A stretch of 64,000 nt of DNA from Chitinophaga sp. (GCF_017745275.1 NZ_JAGHZS010000002.1:62001-126000); one strand, 5' to 3'; counted from the first letter of the stretch, positions 33,320-42,157 are shown. Notes: generated by a model not told the origin, from the sequence alone. A program made the numbers and translations.

Positions 33320-34447
33320 TTAGTTAAGACTGAATTTCTTTTGCAACGTTTTATCCAACGCCGCTTTGGGCACCACTATCGTAATGGTGTTTACTGCGAA
33401 ATAGGCTTCTGACACATTAAGGTAACCTCCAAATGGGCTGGCGTTAGCACCCCATGAATTTTTTACCAGGAAGAAAGTTTTGCCCTTGGGCGTTTTTTCT
33501 ATGCCGGTAATATGCATTAGGTGGTCATCCTGTGTGATCAATTCTTCGTATAGTTGTTGACGTGATTCCTGTGTATAGGAAGGTTCTGCCATATCAGGAT
33601 TGATGCTGTCTTTTTTCAGAGAGCTGTTGGGCTCAGGCAACATGGCGTATCCCTTACTACCTGAGAAACCTCTGTTGCTTACATCTGCATCCCATAATAC
33701 GGTATATCCTTTTTCAAGGGCGCTTTCTGTAATGTTGGTCAGTTCTTTTAACGGCACGTTGTAATAAGCGCCATTAGAGAAGTTATCCGGCACTTCTATA
33801 ATGAAAGACTGGTAGAAGGGATGGTGTGTAAAGGAAGTAAGAAATACATAATCATCTGCATTAAACTTCACTACTTCTTTTGCAAATGTTTGCGGGGTGT
33901 AAGTTTTACCATTGTATTCGAAGGTAGCAGGTGGTTGGCCCATGTAATTATCCAGGATGCCGGTAAACTGCGATACCCAGTTATCAGGAACAGGAGAAAC
34001 CTTGATGATGCTATCGAGGTATTTTTTCATGGTAGTAACCATTTCACTGTGATTATGTACAGTGGCATTGCCTTTAAGGCCGCTATATACACTTTCCGGC
34101 TCTATACCATACAAGGCAATGGAGCGGATTACGTCGTGTGCGAGGCCCCCTTCATCAAAACGGGCAAATCCTTGACGGCGTACATAGTTCTTTGCTTTTT
34201 CAATATAAACATTGCGGGCGGTAAACATTTCGGAGAGATCCAGTTCAGGAACTCCTTTGCGGAGACATTCAGATTCTACCATAGACGTAGAAGAGAATGA
34301 CCAGCAGGTACCTGACATACCCTGGTTTTTAACGGGGGTGGCAGCATTGATTTTTCCTTTTACCAGGTTGTTGATCACCATGCCTTTTTCCTGGGCATTT
34401 ACCATGGTGGTGGCAAACATGGCTAGTGTAAGACAAAATGTTCTCAT
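33320..34447 (-). CDS. Exported C1 family cysteine peptidase (bleomycin hydrolase/PepC-like)
   Basis: The signal peptide MRTFCLTLAMFATTMVNAQ is followed by a papain fold of the C1B type. The oxyanion Gln42 and catalytic Cys48 are in VKNQGMSGTCWSFSST, the catalytic His in DDHLMHITG and the Asn in LVKNSWG. Bleomycin-hydrolase relatives are usually cytoplasmic aminopeptidases, so an exported version is a Bacteroidota peculiarity. Its likely role is peptide degradation in the periplasm or outside. The length of 375 fits exported members. It is monocistronic. Confidence 0.9.
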   Translation of the reverse strand: MRTFCLTLAMFATTMVNAQEKGMVINNLVKGKINAATPVKNQGMSGTCWSFSSTSMVESECLRKGVPELDLSEMFTARNVYIEKAKNYVRRQGFARFDEGGLAHDVIRSIALYGIEPESVYSGLKGNATVHNHSEMVTTMKKYLDSIIKVSPVPDNWVSQFTGILDNYMGQPPATFEYNGKTYTPQTFAKEVVKFNADDYVFLTSFTHHPFYQSFIIEVPDNFSNGAYYNVPLKELTNITESALEKGYTVLWDADVSNRGFSGSKGYAMLPEPNSSLKKDSINPDMAEPSYTQESRQQLYEELITQDDHLMHITGIEKTPKGKTFFLVKNSWGANASPFGGYLNVSEAYFAVNTITIVVPKAALDKTLQKKFSLN

Positions 34448-34497
34448 AATACTAAGTCGTTGATTTGTTAACCTAAAGATAAGGGAACGCTTATAAT

Positions 34498-34532
34498 AAA
34501 AAGTACCATTACCGTATGAACGGTAATGGTAC
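34498..34532 (-). terminator. Terminator of the blaR1-like gene
   Basis: Perfect 13-bp stem GTACCATTACCGT (34503-34515) with ACGGTAATGGTAC (34520-34532). On the minus strand it is followed by TTTTT. A second small hairpin CTGCAA/TTGCAG lies between it and the stop. Confidence 0.9.
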
Positions 34533-34561
34533 GGATCTCATCTGCAATTGATTTGCAGTAA

Positions 34562-36859
34562 TTAATTTTCTGTGTGTGTGCTGGAAGTATTGGTAGATCC
34601 TTTGATGGTGACATGATCTCCTTTCAGGTATTTGCTGTATTTGGCAGCTACGTCGTCGGGTTGTTTTACGCCATTGATAAACAAACCATTATTGTTTTTT
34701 TCCACGCTATAGTTTTGGATATCCAACAGGTGATCTGCGGCCATTTCGCGGATCACGTCCTGGCGGGCTTTGTCTGCTATTCTTCGTTGTTCATCCGCCA
34801 TTTTCCTGGCTTTATCAGTCTGTGCTCTTTGTTCATCTGCTATTTTCCTGTTTTTGTCAGCAATGGCTCTGAGTTCATCCGCTTGTTTCCGGGCACGGTC
34901 AACTGCTGCTGTTTGTTCGTCTATTTCTCTGCTGATATCGGCTTGTCTTCTTTTATTTTCTTCGCGTATTTTACCTGCTTCCTGTCTGGCTTTGGCAGCG
35001 TCGGCGAGTGCTGCGGCTCTTTGCTTGCGCACATCTTCTATTTTTGCCTCGTTGGTTTCTGCTATCTCTTTCCGCAATTTGCCAGACTTATCCAGGTTGG
35101 CGTAGGCCAGGTTCAGATTTTTATTGATGGCGGCGAAGTCGATATTTTTGAGCGCTGCGGCGACTTCAGCCTGCGCTTTTGTCACCTCATCCCAATTCAC
35201 ATTTTTCATGGCTGCGAGGCTTGCTTTCCGGGCTTCGTCAGAAATATCATTCCAGTTGATATTTTTGGTGGCAGCCTGAATTTCTGCCTGCACTTTTTTC
35301 ATATCTACTTCTTTCAGCTGTTTCATGGCCATTTGCACACTGCGCTGGGCCTCCCGGATTTGTCTGCGTACTTCCTCCTTGTCAGCCTTGTCATCGCACG
35401 ATATATCTTTGATCTTCGTAGAGATGGTGATAGGCGTGCTGTCTGTCATTTGATAGAAGCTGGAGTTGAAGTTGAAGTCAAAGCTGGATGCGGGTACGGG
35501 TGGTACAGGTGGAATGGGTGGTAGGGGTGCTACAGCTGCCATGTTGCTTTTGAGAGGCGTCACCGGAGGCAATGGAGCCATTGGTGCCATTGGAGCCGGG
35601 GCGGCGGGATTAGGAGCTGGTGCAGGAGGAGGAGGTGGTGGTGGTGTCCCAATACCTGACAGGTCTATCGTAGTATCCGCAGTAATGGCGTCCAGTTGAC
35701 GTCTGAACTGTTCTTTCGCTTGCCAGGAGGGCGTTACGACTGCATTGTGATCTGTTGAGTTATCACAGGGTAAGGAATCCTGGGCGTGTTTTTCAGCGAA
35801 TAATTTTTGTCCGTTAGCGTTGTCTTTTCCTTTGGCCGGATTGAGCCAGGCAATGGATACAAGGCTGGTGGCAATGATCAGGACCGCTAAAAATTTCTGG
35901 CTATAATTAAGGTGTTTTGTTTTCATTTCCATGATGCGTTTAATGCGGTAAAACAGATGTTGTTTATTATCTGCAGCAGCCATGGTGAGCCGGTTGGCGG
36001 TTAACCGGTATTGTTCGAGCGCTACCAGTGCCTGCGCATATTGCAGCGGCTGTACGGTATTCGCAATAACCAGGTCATCGCAGCAGTGTTCTCTTTCTAT
36101 ACGGATGGTTTTTGAAATCAGCCATACGAAAGGATTAAAGAAGAGAATGGTTTCAACGATTGATTGGAAGATATTCAGTAGATAATCATTGCGTTTAATA
36201 TGCGCCAGCTCGTGTAACAATACAGCTTCGAGTTGTGCTTCGCTGAGATTGTTGACCATGGCTACTGGCAGCAGGATCAAAGGTTTTAAAAAGCCCAGCA
36301 TTACCGGTACCTGTACATGGCTGGAGATCAGCAGTTTTACCTTGCGCGGGATCTGCAACTGAGCAGCAAGCCGGTCCAGGTGTTTATCCCATGCGGCGCC
36401 CATGGGTTCTGTCCGCGTAGTACGGATTTGTTGCAATTGAAAAAGATCCGAGCATAATTTGATGGTCATCACTGCCATTCCGGCTACATACAACATAACG
36501 AGGAATGGAAAGCACATTTCCAGGTTAGGAAACATCCACACCAGCGGGTCCTGGCTGGGATATACCGGAGGCAGGGAAGTTGCTGCCGGTAAAGAAACGA
36601 TGTGGTCCCCTGTGAACAGGATGCTTTCCCGTATTTCCTGTAGGCGTTGCATATGCATATACAATGTGGCCAGGAACCAGGTGAAAATGCCTGTCAATGA
36701 TAGGAGGGAAAGGTTGTATCGGATTCTTGCACCGGCCAGTGGCCAAAGCTTTAACACTATTCGCAGACAGGCATGAATGAAGAATGCCTGCCATATGGAA
36801 TGAAGAATCGTCCATCCCAGGGCGCGTACAAAGTCGCCCGTAATAGGTAATAAGTTCAT
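34562..36859 (-). CDS. BlaR1/M56 family sensor metallopeptidase
   Basis: Membrane sensor-protease of the BlaR1/MecR1 type. Transmembrane helices are near 12-40, 48-69, 115-136, 226-250 and 323-341. The zinc motif HELAH is at 216-220, with EREHCCDD at 255-262. The periplasmic part is unusual: instead of a penicillin-binding domain it has a proline-rich stretch (about 395-460) and a long charged coiled coil (about 490-720) with repeats such as RKMADEQRRIADKAR. Pairing with the BlaI-like gene 10 nt upstream suggests that an external cue activates it to cleave BlaI. The inducer is probably not a beta-lactam. Confidence 0.9.
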   Translation of the reverse strand: MNLLPITGDFVRALGWTILHSIWQAFFIHACLRIVLKLWPLAGARIRYNLSLLSLTGIFTWFLATLYMHMQRLQEIRESILFTGDHIVSLPAATSLPPVYPSQDPLVWMFPNLEMCFPFLVMLYVAGMAVMTIKLCSDLFQLQQIRTTRTEPMGAAWDKHLDRLAAQLQIPRKVKLLISSHVQVPVMLGFLKPLILLPVAMVNNLSEAQLEAVLLHELAHIKRNDYLLNIFQSIVETILFFNPFVWLISKTIRIEREHCCDDLVIANTVQPLQYAQALVALEQYRLTANRLTMAAADNKQHLFYRIKRIMEMKTKHLNYSQKFLAVLIIATSLVSIAWLNPAKGKDNANGQKLFAEKHAQDSLPCDNSTDHNAVVTPSWQAKEQFRRQLDAITADTTIDLSGIGTPPPPPPPAPAPNPAAPAPMAPMAPLPPVTPLKSNMAAVAPLPPIPPVPPVPASSFDFNFNSSFYQMTDSTPITISTKIKDISCDDKADKEEVRRQIREAQRSVQMAMKQLKEVDMKKVQAEIQAATKNINWNDISDEARKASLAAMKNVNWDEVTKAQAEVAAALKNIDFAAINKNLNLAYANLDKSGKLRKEIAETNEAKIEDVRKQRAAALADAAKARQEAGKIREENKRRQADISREIDEQTAAVDRARKQADELRAIADKNRKIADEQRAQTDKARKMADEQRRIADKARQDVIREMAADHLLDIQNYSVEKNNNGLFINGVKQPDDVAAKYSKYLKGDHVTIKGSTNTSSTHTEN

Positions 36860-36869
36860 GGTACCAGAT

Positions 36870-37259
36870 TTACCTGTTGTTCTTTTGTTGTTTTTCTATT
36901 GCAGCTAAATACTCACGAATCTTTTCCAATTCCTCCTCCGATGACTGATGATGCCCCAATGCCTGCATGACCAGCTGTGATGCGGATCCGCCAAAGATGG
37001 TATCAATCATTTTATTGACCAGTTGTTCCTGCGTTTTTTGTTGTGAAATGGCAGCCGTATATACATGTGTTTTACTGCTGGTATCGCGATCCAGGAGTCC
37101 TTTCTCATGCATAATCTGCATTAACTTAAGTGTGGTAGTGTAGCCGGCATCTTTCGTTTGAGATAAGATATCATGTACCTCACGAACGGTGCTGGGGCCC
37201 TTTTCCCAAAGTACACCCAAAATTTCCAATTCACTTTCTGTAGGCCGGATCTGTTTCAA
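36870..37259 (-). CDS. BlaI/MecI/CopY family transcriptional repressor
   Basis: A 129-residue winged-helix repressor. I start at TTG 37259 (KQIRPTESELEILGVLWEKGPSTVREV follows), because the family begins just before TESELEIL and there is no in-frame ATG in the right place. The recognition helix region is TTTLKLMQIMHEKGLLDRD, and the dimerisation and cleavage region lies at the C-terminus (QLVNKMIDTIFGGSASQLV). It sits 10 nt before the BlaR1-like gene in the same transcript and has two operator palindromes over its promoter, so it is autorepressed. Confidence 0.9.
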   Translation of the reverse strand: MKQIRPTESELEILGVLWEKGPSTVREVHDILSQTKDAGYTTTLKLMQIMHEKGLLDRDTSSKTHVYTAAISQQKTQEQLVNKMIDTIFGGSASQLVMQALGHHQSSEEELEKIREYLAAIEKQQKNNR

Positions 37260-37290
37260 AGCAATGTGTATTAAAGGATGATGATTATTG

Positions 37291-37339
37291 TACGAATATC
37301 TTCGTAAACGAATGTACGACAGTTTTCGTAATAACCAAA
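37291..37339 (-). promoter_or_regulatory. blaI promoter with two operators
   Basis: On the minus strand TTTG (37336-37339), a 19-bp spacer and TACATTCG (37309-37316, one mismatch) form a promoter. Palindromes TACGAATATCTTCGTA (37291-37306) and TACGACAGTTTTCGTA (37315-37330) lie over it, 24 bp apart centre to centre. One sits in the spacer and -7 element, the other at the start site. TTCGT-AA-ACGAA (37301-37312) bridges them. Confidence 0.75.
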
Positions 37340-37386
37340 TAGTTTGAAAAATTTTTTCTGTTAAGATGTGTGCAAGCTGGTGTTTT

Positions 37387-38244
37387 CTATTCCTGTCGCA
37401 GCTGCCTGGTGGTTTTCCGGCTACCATCCGCGCTCCAGCCTGGCGCATCGAAGATATAATGCCACACTTCCCGTGGCGACCGGGCCGTCCGGATATCCCG
37501 CCAGATGTCTACCCATTCGTGGGTAGCTATACGGAAAGGGTTGTAGCTGTGTATGTTTTTGGTAAGGCCGTATACCGGGCGTTGTTTTTCCGCTGTGAAC
37601 GTGCCAAACAGGCGGTCCCAGATAATGAGTATACCTGCATGGTTGCGATCCAGGTAGTCCAGGTCGGAGCCATGATGTACCCGGTGATGGGACGGGGTGT
37701 TGAAGATATATTCTATGGGAGCGGGCAGCTTATTGATGACTTCTGTATGAATCCAGAACTGGTAAATCAGGCTGATGGCCTGCATACTCATCACCATCAC
37801 GGGATGAAAGCCCAGCAATGGCATCCAGAGCCAGAAAACAAAGGTGCCGGTCAGGTTACCGGTCCAGTTTTGCCGCAGCGCCGTAGCCAGGTTGTATTTT
37901 TGGGAGGAATGGTGGATCACGTGGGAGGCCCAGAAGAACCGGATAGTATGACTGCTGCGATGGAACCAATAGTAACTGAAATCATCTGCAAAAAAACATA
38001 ATACCCATGCCCACCAGGTAAAGCCTAAGGTAAATAGCCGGAACTGATACAGAAAAAGGTAGATACCGAAGATGACGGTTTTGGTAAACAGCCCGATGAA
38101 TACGTTGCCCAATCCCATAGCAATGCTGCTGACGGCATCTTTGGGTTCGTACATGTTCTTATGTTCGATAGTCGTAAATACAATCTCCAGTAAGATGAGC
38201 AGTACAAATCCTGGGATGGCATATGCAATTAGGTCGGGAGCCAT
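37387..38244 (-). CDS. Sterol desaturase / fatty acid hydroxylase superfamily protein
   Basis: Integral membrane di-iron enzyme. Histidine clusters are visible: HRSSH (HxxxH), HVIHHSS (HxxHH) and HRVHHGSD (HxxHH), plus HTE between them, with about four membrane helices (for example LIAYAIPGFVLLILLEIVF). Members hydroxylate or desaturate lipids such as sterols, carotenoids or ceramides; sphingolipid hydroxylation is a possibility in Bacteroidota. The substrate is not visible here. At 285 residues it is complete. It lies upstream of the blaI promoter on the same strand. Confidence 0.9.
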   Translation of the reverse strand: MAPDLIAYAIPGFVLLILLEIVFTTIEHKNMYEPKDAVSSIAMGLGNVFIGLFTKTVIFGIYLFLYQFRLFTLGFTWWAWVLCFFADDFSYYWFHRSSHTIRFFWASHVIHHSSQKYNLATALRQNWTGNLTGTFVFWLWMPLLGFHPVMVMSMQAISLIYQFWIHTEVINKLPAPIEYIFNTPSHHRVHHGSDLDYLDRNHAGILIIWDRLFGTFTAEKQRPVYGLTKNIHSYNPFRIATHEWVDIWRDIRTARSPREVWHYIFDAPGWSADGSRKTTRQLRQE

Positions 38245-38310
38245 ATCGTTGTAACTTTCTGTTACGGAAGTTAACGATTTTTTGTCCCATTTGGAGGAAT
38301 GTCCGGCATA

Positions 38311-38340
38311 AAAAAAGAGCAGCGGAATAACCCGCTGCCC
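38311..38340 (-). terminator. Terminator of the DUF4249/TonB receptor operon
   Basis: Stem GCAGCGG/CCGCTGC (38319-38325 with 38332-38338); on the minus strand six T residues follow (38311-38316). Confidence 0.8.
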
Positions 38341-38370
38341 TCAACTTTAACTAATACTAACCTACAAAAC

Positions 38371-39240
38371 TTACTTATTCGGGAAGGTTATTTCGGATCT
38401 GCTCACTGCAGAAGTACCGAACCAGCCTAATATTCTTATTTGCCCGTTGGAGGAGGTATTCTTTACATTACTCTTTACATTTTCCAGTACTTTAGCAAAT
38501 AAGCCACCAGCAGTTACCTGCTCATTTACCTGTTTCAGGAATTCGTAATCAGGATTGGTGATGGACCTGATTTTTACGATTGCTTTTTCACCTGCCAGGA
38601 ATGGTTTGTCATAGTTGGTGATGCCTTCTGTAATGGGTAAAATAAACGATGCCCCATCAGATACACCACTGTCATAAGACCCATCTACTGAGAAATTATC
38701 TTCCAGGCGTTTCAGTGTATCATTCCGGTAAGAACGGATCCAGTAGTAATCCACGGCGTCTTTGATATCTTTGGCGTGGAAGGTAGCATAGTAACCTTCT
38801 TTACCACTTATGGATTCCTCTTTTGTTTTGAATTTGTAGGTGATAGAATCAATGGCTGGTACACGTTTGATAGTATCCAATGCTTCAAAGGTTTCTCCTT
38901 TATACACTACTTTCAGTTTGTACGCATGACCCACTATCCCAATTGCTTTGGCAGTGGCATCATAGCTATATGCTTTGTTTTTGAATGCAAATGGATAAGA
39001 AGCGCCACTGGTGACATCGTACAAAGTAATTTGTGCGTCGTCAATAACAGGAGCGGGATTATCATCTGTGTAGGGCACAGACATGGTGAATTTTATTGTT
39101 TGTGGTCCGGCTTCGTCAGTAATCCATGCATCCAGTACCGGGAAAGAAGTACCCTTCTTGATATTCAGGTCTACTTTGTCTTCGCAGGCCGTCAGCGTTG
39201 CTACGGCAGCAAATAATATGAGGAAGATTGAGCTTTTCAT
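38371..39240 (-). CDS. DUF4249 lipoprotein partner of the TonB receptor
   Basis: The signal MKSSIFLILFAAVATLTACED has a lipobox ending at Cys19. The beta-rich mature part (VDLNIKKGTSFPVLDAWITD, YKLKVVYKGETFEALDTIKRVPAIDSI) matches DUF4249. It begins 21 nt after the receptor gene, the usual arrangement in which the lipoprotein acts with the receptor at the outer membrane surface. The ligand is unknown; no sugar or siderophore enzymes adjoin. Confidence 0.88.
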   Translation of the reverse strand: MKSSIFLILFAAVATLTACEDKVDLNIKKGTSFPVLDAWITDEAGPQTIKFTMSVPYTDDNPAPVIDDAQITLYDVTSGASYPFAFKNKAYSYDATAKAIGIVGHAYKLKVVYKGETFEALDTIKRVPAIDSITYKFKTKEESISGKEGYYATFHAKDIKDAVDYYWIRSYRNDTLKRLEDNFSVDGSYDSGVSDGASFILPITEGITNYDKPFLAGEKAIVKIRSITNPDYEFLKQVNEQVTAGGLFAKVLENVKSNVKNTSSNGQIRILGWFGTSAVSRSEITFPNK

Positions 39241-39261
39241 CTGATCTTAAATTTTGGACAA

Positions 39262-41643
39262 TTAGAACTTAAAGTTATACGTGATACCTGGGATCACAGA
39301 ACCGATGATAGACAAGCGGGTAGATTCACGTTTGGTAGGATCATCATCATTCTGTTTAAAGTAGATGGTATAAGCATTTCTGCGGGCATATACGTTATAC
39401 AGAGAGATTACCCATTCTCCTTTCCAGCGTTTGGTTTGTTTACCTTTGATGGTCATTGATAAATCCAGGCGGTGGTAAGATGGTAAGCGGTAGTTGTTGC
39501 GTTTTTCGGTACTGTTATAAGGAATATCCCAGTCCTGGAACTCCAGCCTGTTATCCGCGAAGGTACCTGGTGTGCCGGAAGCAAATACCCAGTTACCAGA
39601 CAGGGAGAGGCGTTTGTTGAGCGTATGTGTTACTACCAGGTTCAGGTTGTGGGTACGATCATAACGATTCAGGAACCACTCATTCATGCTGATACCAGGC
39701 GTTTTTCTTTCTGTGCGGGACAAGGTATAGCTTACCCAACCGGTAGTTTTGCCAATATCTTTTTTAGCATACAATTCCAAACCATAAGCACGTCCTTCGG
39801 AAGGCAGCAGATCTGCTTCGATCAGGGGATTCAACTGCAGGTTGGCGTTATCGATATAATCTAACTGGTTATCTGTTTTCTTATAAAATACTTCTGCGGA
39901 AAACTCATATGCATCATTAGGTGCATTGTAGAAATAACCGGCAGTGTATTGATCCGCAACAATTGGCTTCACATTATTGGTGCTGGGAGTCCAGATATCC
40001 AGTGGTGTAGGAGACGCGGTGTTGGAAAGCTGGTGCATAAACTGGGTAGTTCTGCTATAGGCCAGTTTTACGGCGTGTTCGTCTGAGAAAGCATACCTGG
40101 CGCTGATTCTGGGCTCAAAGTAATAGTAGCCCTTAATCAATTCATTGTCGCCATATGTTTTCATGTCCACCAGTCTTTTGCGGATCCCCGGTGTGGTATC
40201 AGCATAGAAATAAGCGGTGCTGTTGCCGATGAACTGGTAGGAAGACAGGCGGCCACCATATTGAACGCCGAATTTTTTGGTCGGTTTCCACTCGTGGTCA
40301 ATATACACTGCAGATTCCAGTGCATGCTGATCGTACAGTTTTTTCACATTTTGGATATCGCCGTTCTCGCTGGTACCAGTACCAGGTTTGAAGGTATAAT
40401 AGATACCCTGTACGCCAAAATGCAGGCTATTGGAGGAGTTGATGTAATACGTGAAAGATGGTTTTAAGCCATAGTTAATGATGTTGGAAGTCCAGTCGTA
40501 TGCCTGCTTATCTTCATTGGCGCTCTTCTTGGATTCATTATTAAAGTTGAGATGATAATCATACTTACTATAGTAAGTAGTCAGGTTCAGGAACAGGCGG
40601 TTGGTGAAAACGTGGTTCCAGCGAAGGGTTGCGGTGCTGTTACCCCAGTTCATGTTAACATCTTTCCCAAATCCAAACACATCTCTTCCGAAGTAGCCAC
40701 TCACAAAGAGGGAGTTGTTTTTATCAAATTTGTAGTTGGCTTTCGCGGTGATGTCGTAGAAGTTGAGTTTGGTATCTTTCATATCTCCCTTTACAAAAGG
40801 CTTCATCAGTATATCTATATAAGATCTTCTGGCAGCTACGATGAAGGAGCCTTTGTCTTTCACAATAGGAGCTTCTACAGACAGGCGGCTGAAAATATTA
40901 CCAATACCACCGTTGATAGCGAGGTTTTGGTTGTTACCATCTTTCATGCGGATATCCAGTACAGAAGAGGTGCGGCCACCGTATTCTGCGGGGAACCCGC
41001 CTTTGATGAGGTTCAAACTTTTCACTGCGTCGGGATTGAATACAGAAAAGAAGCCGAGCATGTGGGTGGAGTTATATACGGGGGCTTCATCCAGCAGGAT
41101 GAGGTTTTCGTCGCTGTTACCGCCGCGTACGTTAAAGCCGGATGAACCTTCCCCTACGGTATTTACACCGGGGAGTGTCTGAATAGCGCGCAGTACATCT
41201 ACCTCACCCATGAAGGTGGGCATTTTTTTCATCTGTGCAATATCCAGTTTGTTGATGCTGGTGTTGAGGGTATTAACGGTCTTTTCCTGTTTCTGACCGT
41301 TTACGGTTACCACATTTAGCTGGCTGCTGGTGGCTTCCATGTTCACATCAATAGTGGTGTTCTTTTTCAGGTTGACAGTTGTTTTATAGGTACCGTAGCC
41401 CATATAAGAGAACTGTATTTCGTGCTCACCTGCGGGTAGGGTGAGGGAGTAGAATCCGTATTGGTTGCTGACAGTACCGATAGTGGTACCACTTTTACCG
41501 ATAGAGATGCCTACCAGGCTTTCTCCATTTTGTTTGTCTTTAACGTAGCCGCTTACGGTATATCGTTGCTGCTGTGCTATAGTTGTTTGTCCTGCTAATA
41601 GGAGAAGGAGCAGAGACAGCAACAGGGTTGCCTTAGTTTTCAT
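39262..41643 (-). CDS. TonB-dependent receptor
   Basis: Outer membrane importer. From the chosen start (ATG 41643) the signal peptide is MKTKATLLLSLLLLLLAGQ..., followed by a carboxypeptidase-regulatory-like domain (YTVSGYVKDKQNGESLVGISI), the plug (MPTFMGEVDVLRAIQTLPGVNTVGEG, GFNVRGGNSDENLILLDEAPVYN) and a 22-strand-type barrel ending in SIIGSVIPGITYNFKF with the terminal aromatic residue. The frame extends to an ATG at 41712, but ATG 41643 begins the signal peptide. It forms an operon with the DUF4249 gene. Confidence 0.94.
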   Translation of the reverse strand: MKTKATLLLSLLLLLLAGQTTIAQQQRYTVSGYVKDKQNGESLVGISIGKSGTTIGTVSNQYGFYSLTLPAGEHEIQFSYMGYGTYKTTVNLKKNTTIDVNMEATSSQLNVVTVNGQKQEKTVNTLNTSINKLDIAQMKKMPTFMGEVDVLRAIQTLPGVNTVGEGSSGFNVRGGNSDENLILLDEAPVYNSTHMLGFFSVFNPDAVKSLNLIKGGFPAEYGGRTSSVLDIRMKDGNNQNLAINGGIGNIFSRLSVEAPIVKDKGSFIVAARRSYIDILMKPFVKGDMKDTKLNFYDITAKANYKFDKNNSLFVSGYFGRDVFGFGKDVNMNWGNSTATLRWNHVFTNRLFLNLTTYYSKYDYHLNFNNESKKSANEDKQAYDWTSNIINYGLKPSFTYYINSSNSLHFGVQGIYYTFKPGTGTSENGDIQNVKKLYDQHALESAVYIDHEWKPTKKFGVQYGGRLSSYQFIGNSTAYFYADTTPGIRKRLVDMKTYGDNELIKGYYYFEPRISARYAFSDEHAVKLAYSRTTQFMHQLSNTASPTPLDIWTPSTNNVKPIVADQYTAGYFYNAPNDAYEFSAEVFYKKTDNQLDYIDNANLQLNPLIEADLLPSEGRAYGLELYAKKDIGKTTGWVSYTLSRTERKTPGISMNEWFLNRYDRTHNLNLVVTHTLNKRLSLSGNWVFASGTPGTFADNRLEFQDWDIPYNSTEKRNNYRLPSYHRLDLSMTIKGKQTKRWKGEWVISLYNVYARRNAYTIYFKQNDDDPTKRESTRLSIIGSVIPGITYNFKF

Positions 41644-41760
41644 AAAAATTAAGTCCTTTGTTTGCATAAAATCCATGGCTTTTTTCGAGCATGTGCTAAT
41701 AAGACGTGGCAAAAATATTATACCCCTACGTTGAATAGATTATTTTTTTTATAAATGAAA

Positions 41761-41810
41761 TAAAGCCACTATAGCGGAGAACAAAACATTTCTTCGCTAC
41801 GGTGACTTTA
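41761..41810 (-). terminator. Long hairpin terminator of the small gene at 41837
   Basis: 21-nt arms (41761-41781 and 41790-41810) pair with a few mismatches and wobbles around an 8-nt loop. The minus strand continues with TTTCATTT. It lies between the small gene and the receptor gene. Confidence 0.75.
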
Positions 41811-41836
41811 AATGTTGTACCGGGTATTAAAGATTT

Positions 41837-42049
41837 TTATTCGAGAATGTCACAATTGAAGCCCAGGCGGGTCACAAAATCGATGATTGTTTGCTCGGCG
41901 AGTGACAGGGGGCTGACTACACGTAATACTTTATCACAGTCTTCCAGGTCTACGCTACAGGCATTTATTGTAAATTGTGCAGAAATTGCGTTGATGACGT
42001 TGTTTCTATCCTGAACAGTTGTAATATTGGTACGGAATATTCCCATCAT
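41837..42049 (-). CDS. Small HMA-like protein without metal cysteines
   Basis: 70 residues, MGIFRTNITTVQDRNNVIN near the start, then ACSVDLEDCDKVLRVV and EQTIIDFVTRLGFNCDIL. The pattern is a beta-alpha-beta-beta-alpha-beta ferredoxin-like fold as in HMA domains. The CxxC motif is absent; three cysteines remain elsewhere. A separate terminator and a divergent promoter support it as a real gene. It is divergent from an AraC regulator. A role in binding a small ligand or a partner is possible; unknown. Confidence 0.75.
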   Translation of the reverse strand: MMGIFRTNITTVQDRNNVINAISAQFTINACSVDLEDCDKVLRVVSPLSLAEQTIIDFVTRLGFNCDILE

Positions 42050-42119
42050 GGCGTAATTAATTTATTATTCGGAATATTTTTTATGCAAATTTGCCGTTGT
42101 TATCCCACATAGCTGTTAC

Positions 42120-42151
42120 ACGAAACGGATAAACACTTATACGAAACGGAT
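42120..42151 (+). promoter_or_regulatory. Two direct repeats ACGAAACGGAT before the AraC gene
   Basis: ACGAAACGGAT at 42120-42130 and again at 42141-42151, spaced exactly 21 bp (two helical turns). It sits just upstream of the AraC-family start and in the divergent gap with the small gene. Direct repeats at this spacing are typical AraC-family binding sites, suggesting autoregulation and possibly control of the small gene. Confidence 0.65.
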
Positions 42152-42157
42152 TATTTT

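Noticed and set aside
34574..35524. A 316-codon open frame on the plus strand opposite the BlaR1-like tail
   Set aside because: It is the antisense of a Pro- and Ala/Glu-rich repeat region whose codons create few stops. The sense frame has the M56 motif and matches its neighbours; the antisense product is Cys/Phe-rich and unlike any protein.
37260..37448. An ATG-initiated 63-residue N-terminal extension of the BlaI-like protein
   Set aside because: It would run back through the operators and into the desaturase gene. The family starts at about the TTG at 37259, and the promoter -7 element lies inside the extension.
37366..38001. A 211-codon open frame opposite the sterol desaturase gene
   Set aside because: The sense frame holds three histidine clusters of the desaturase family, so the plus frame is a shadow.
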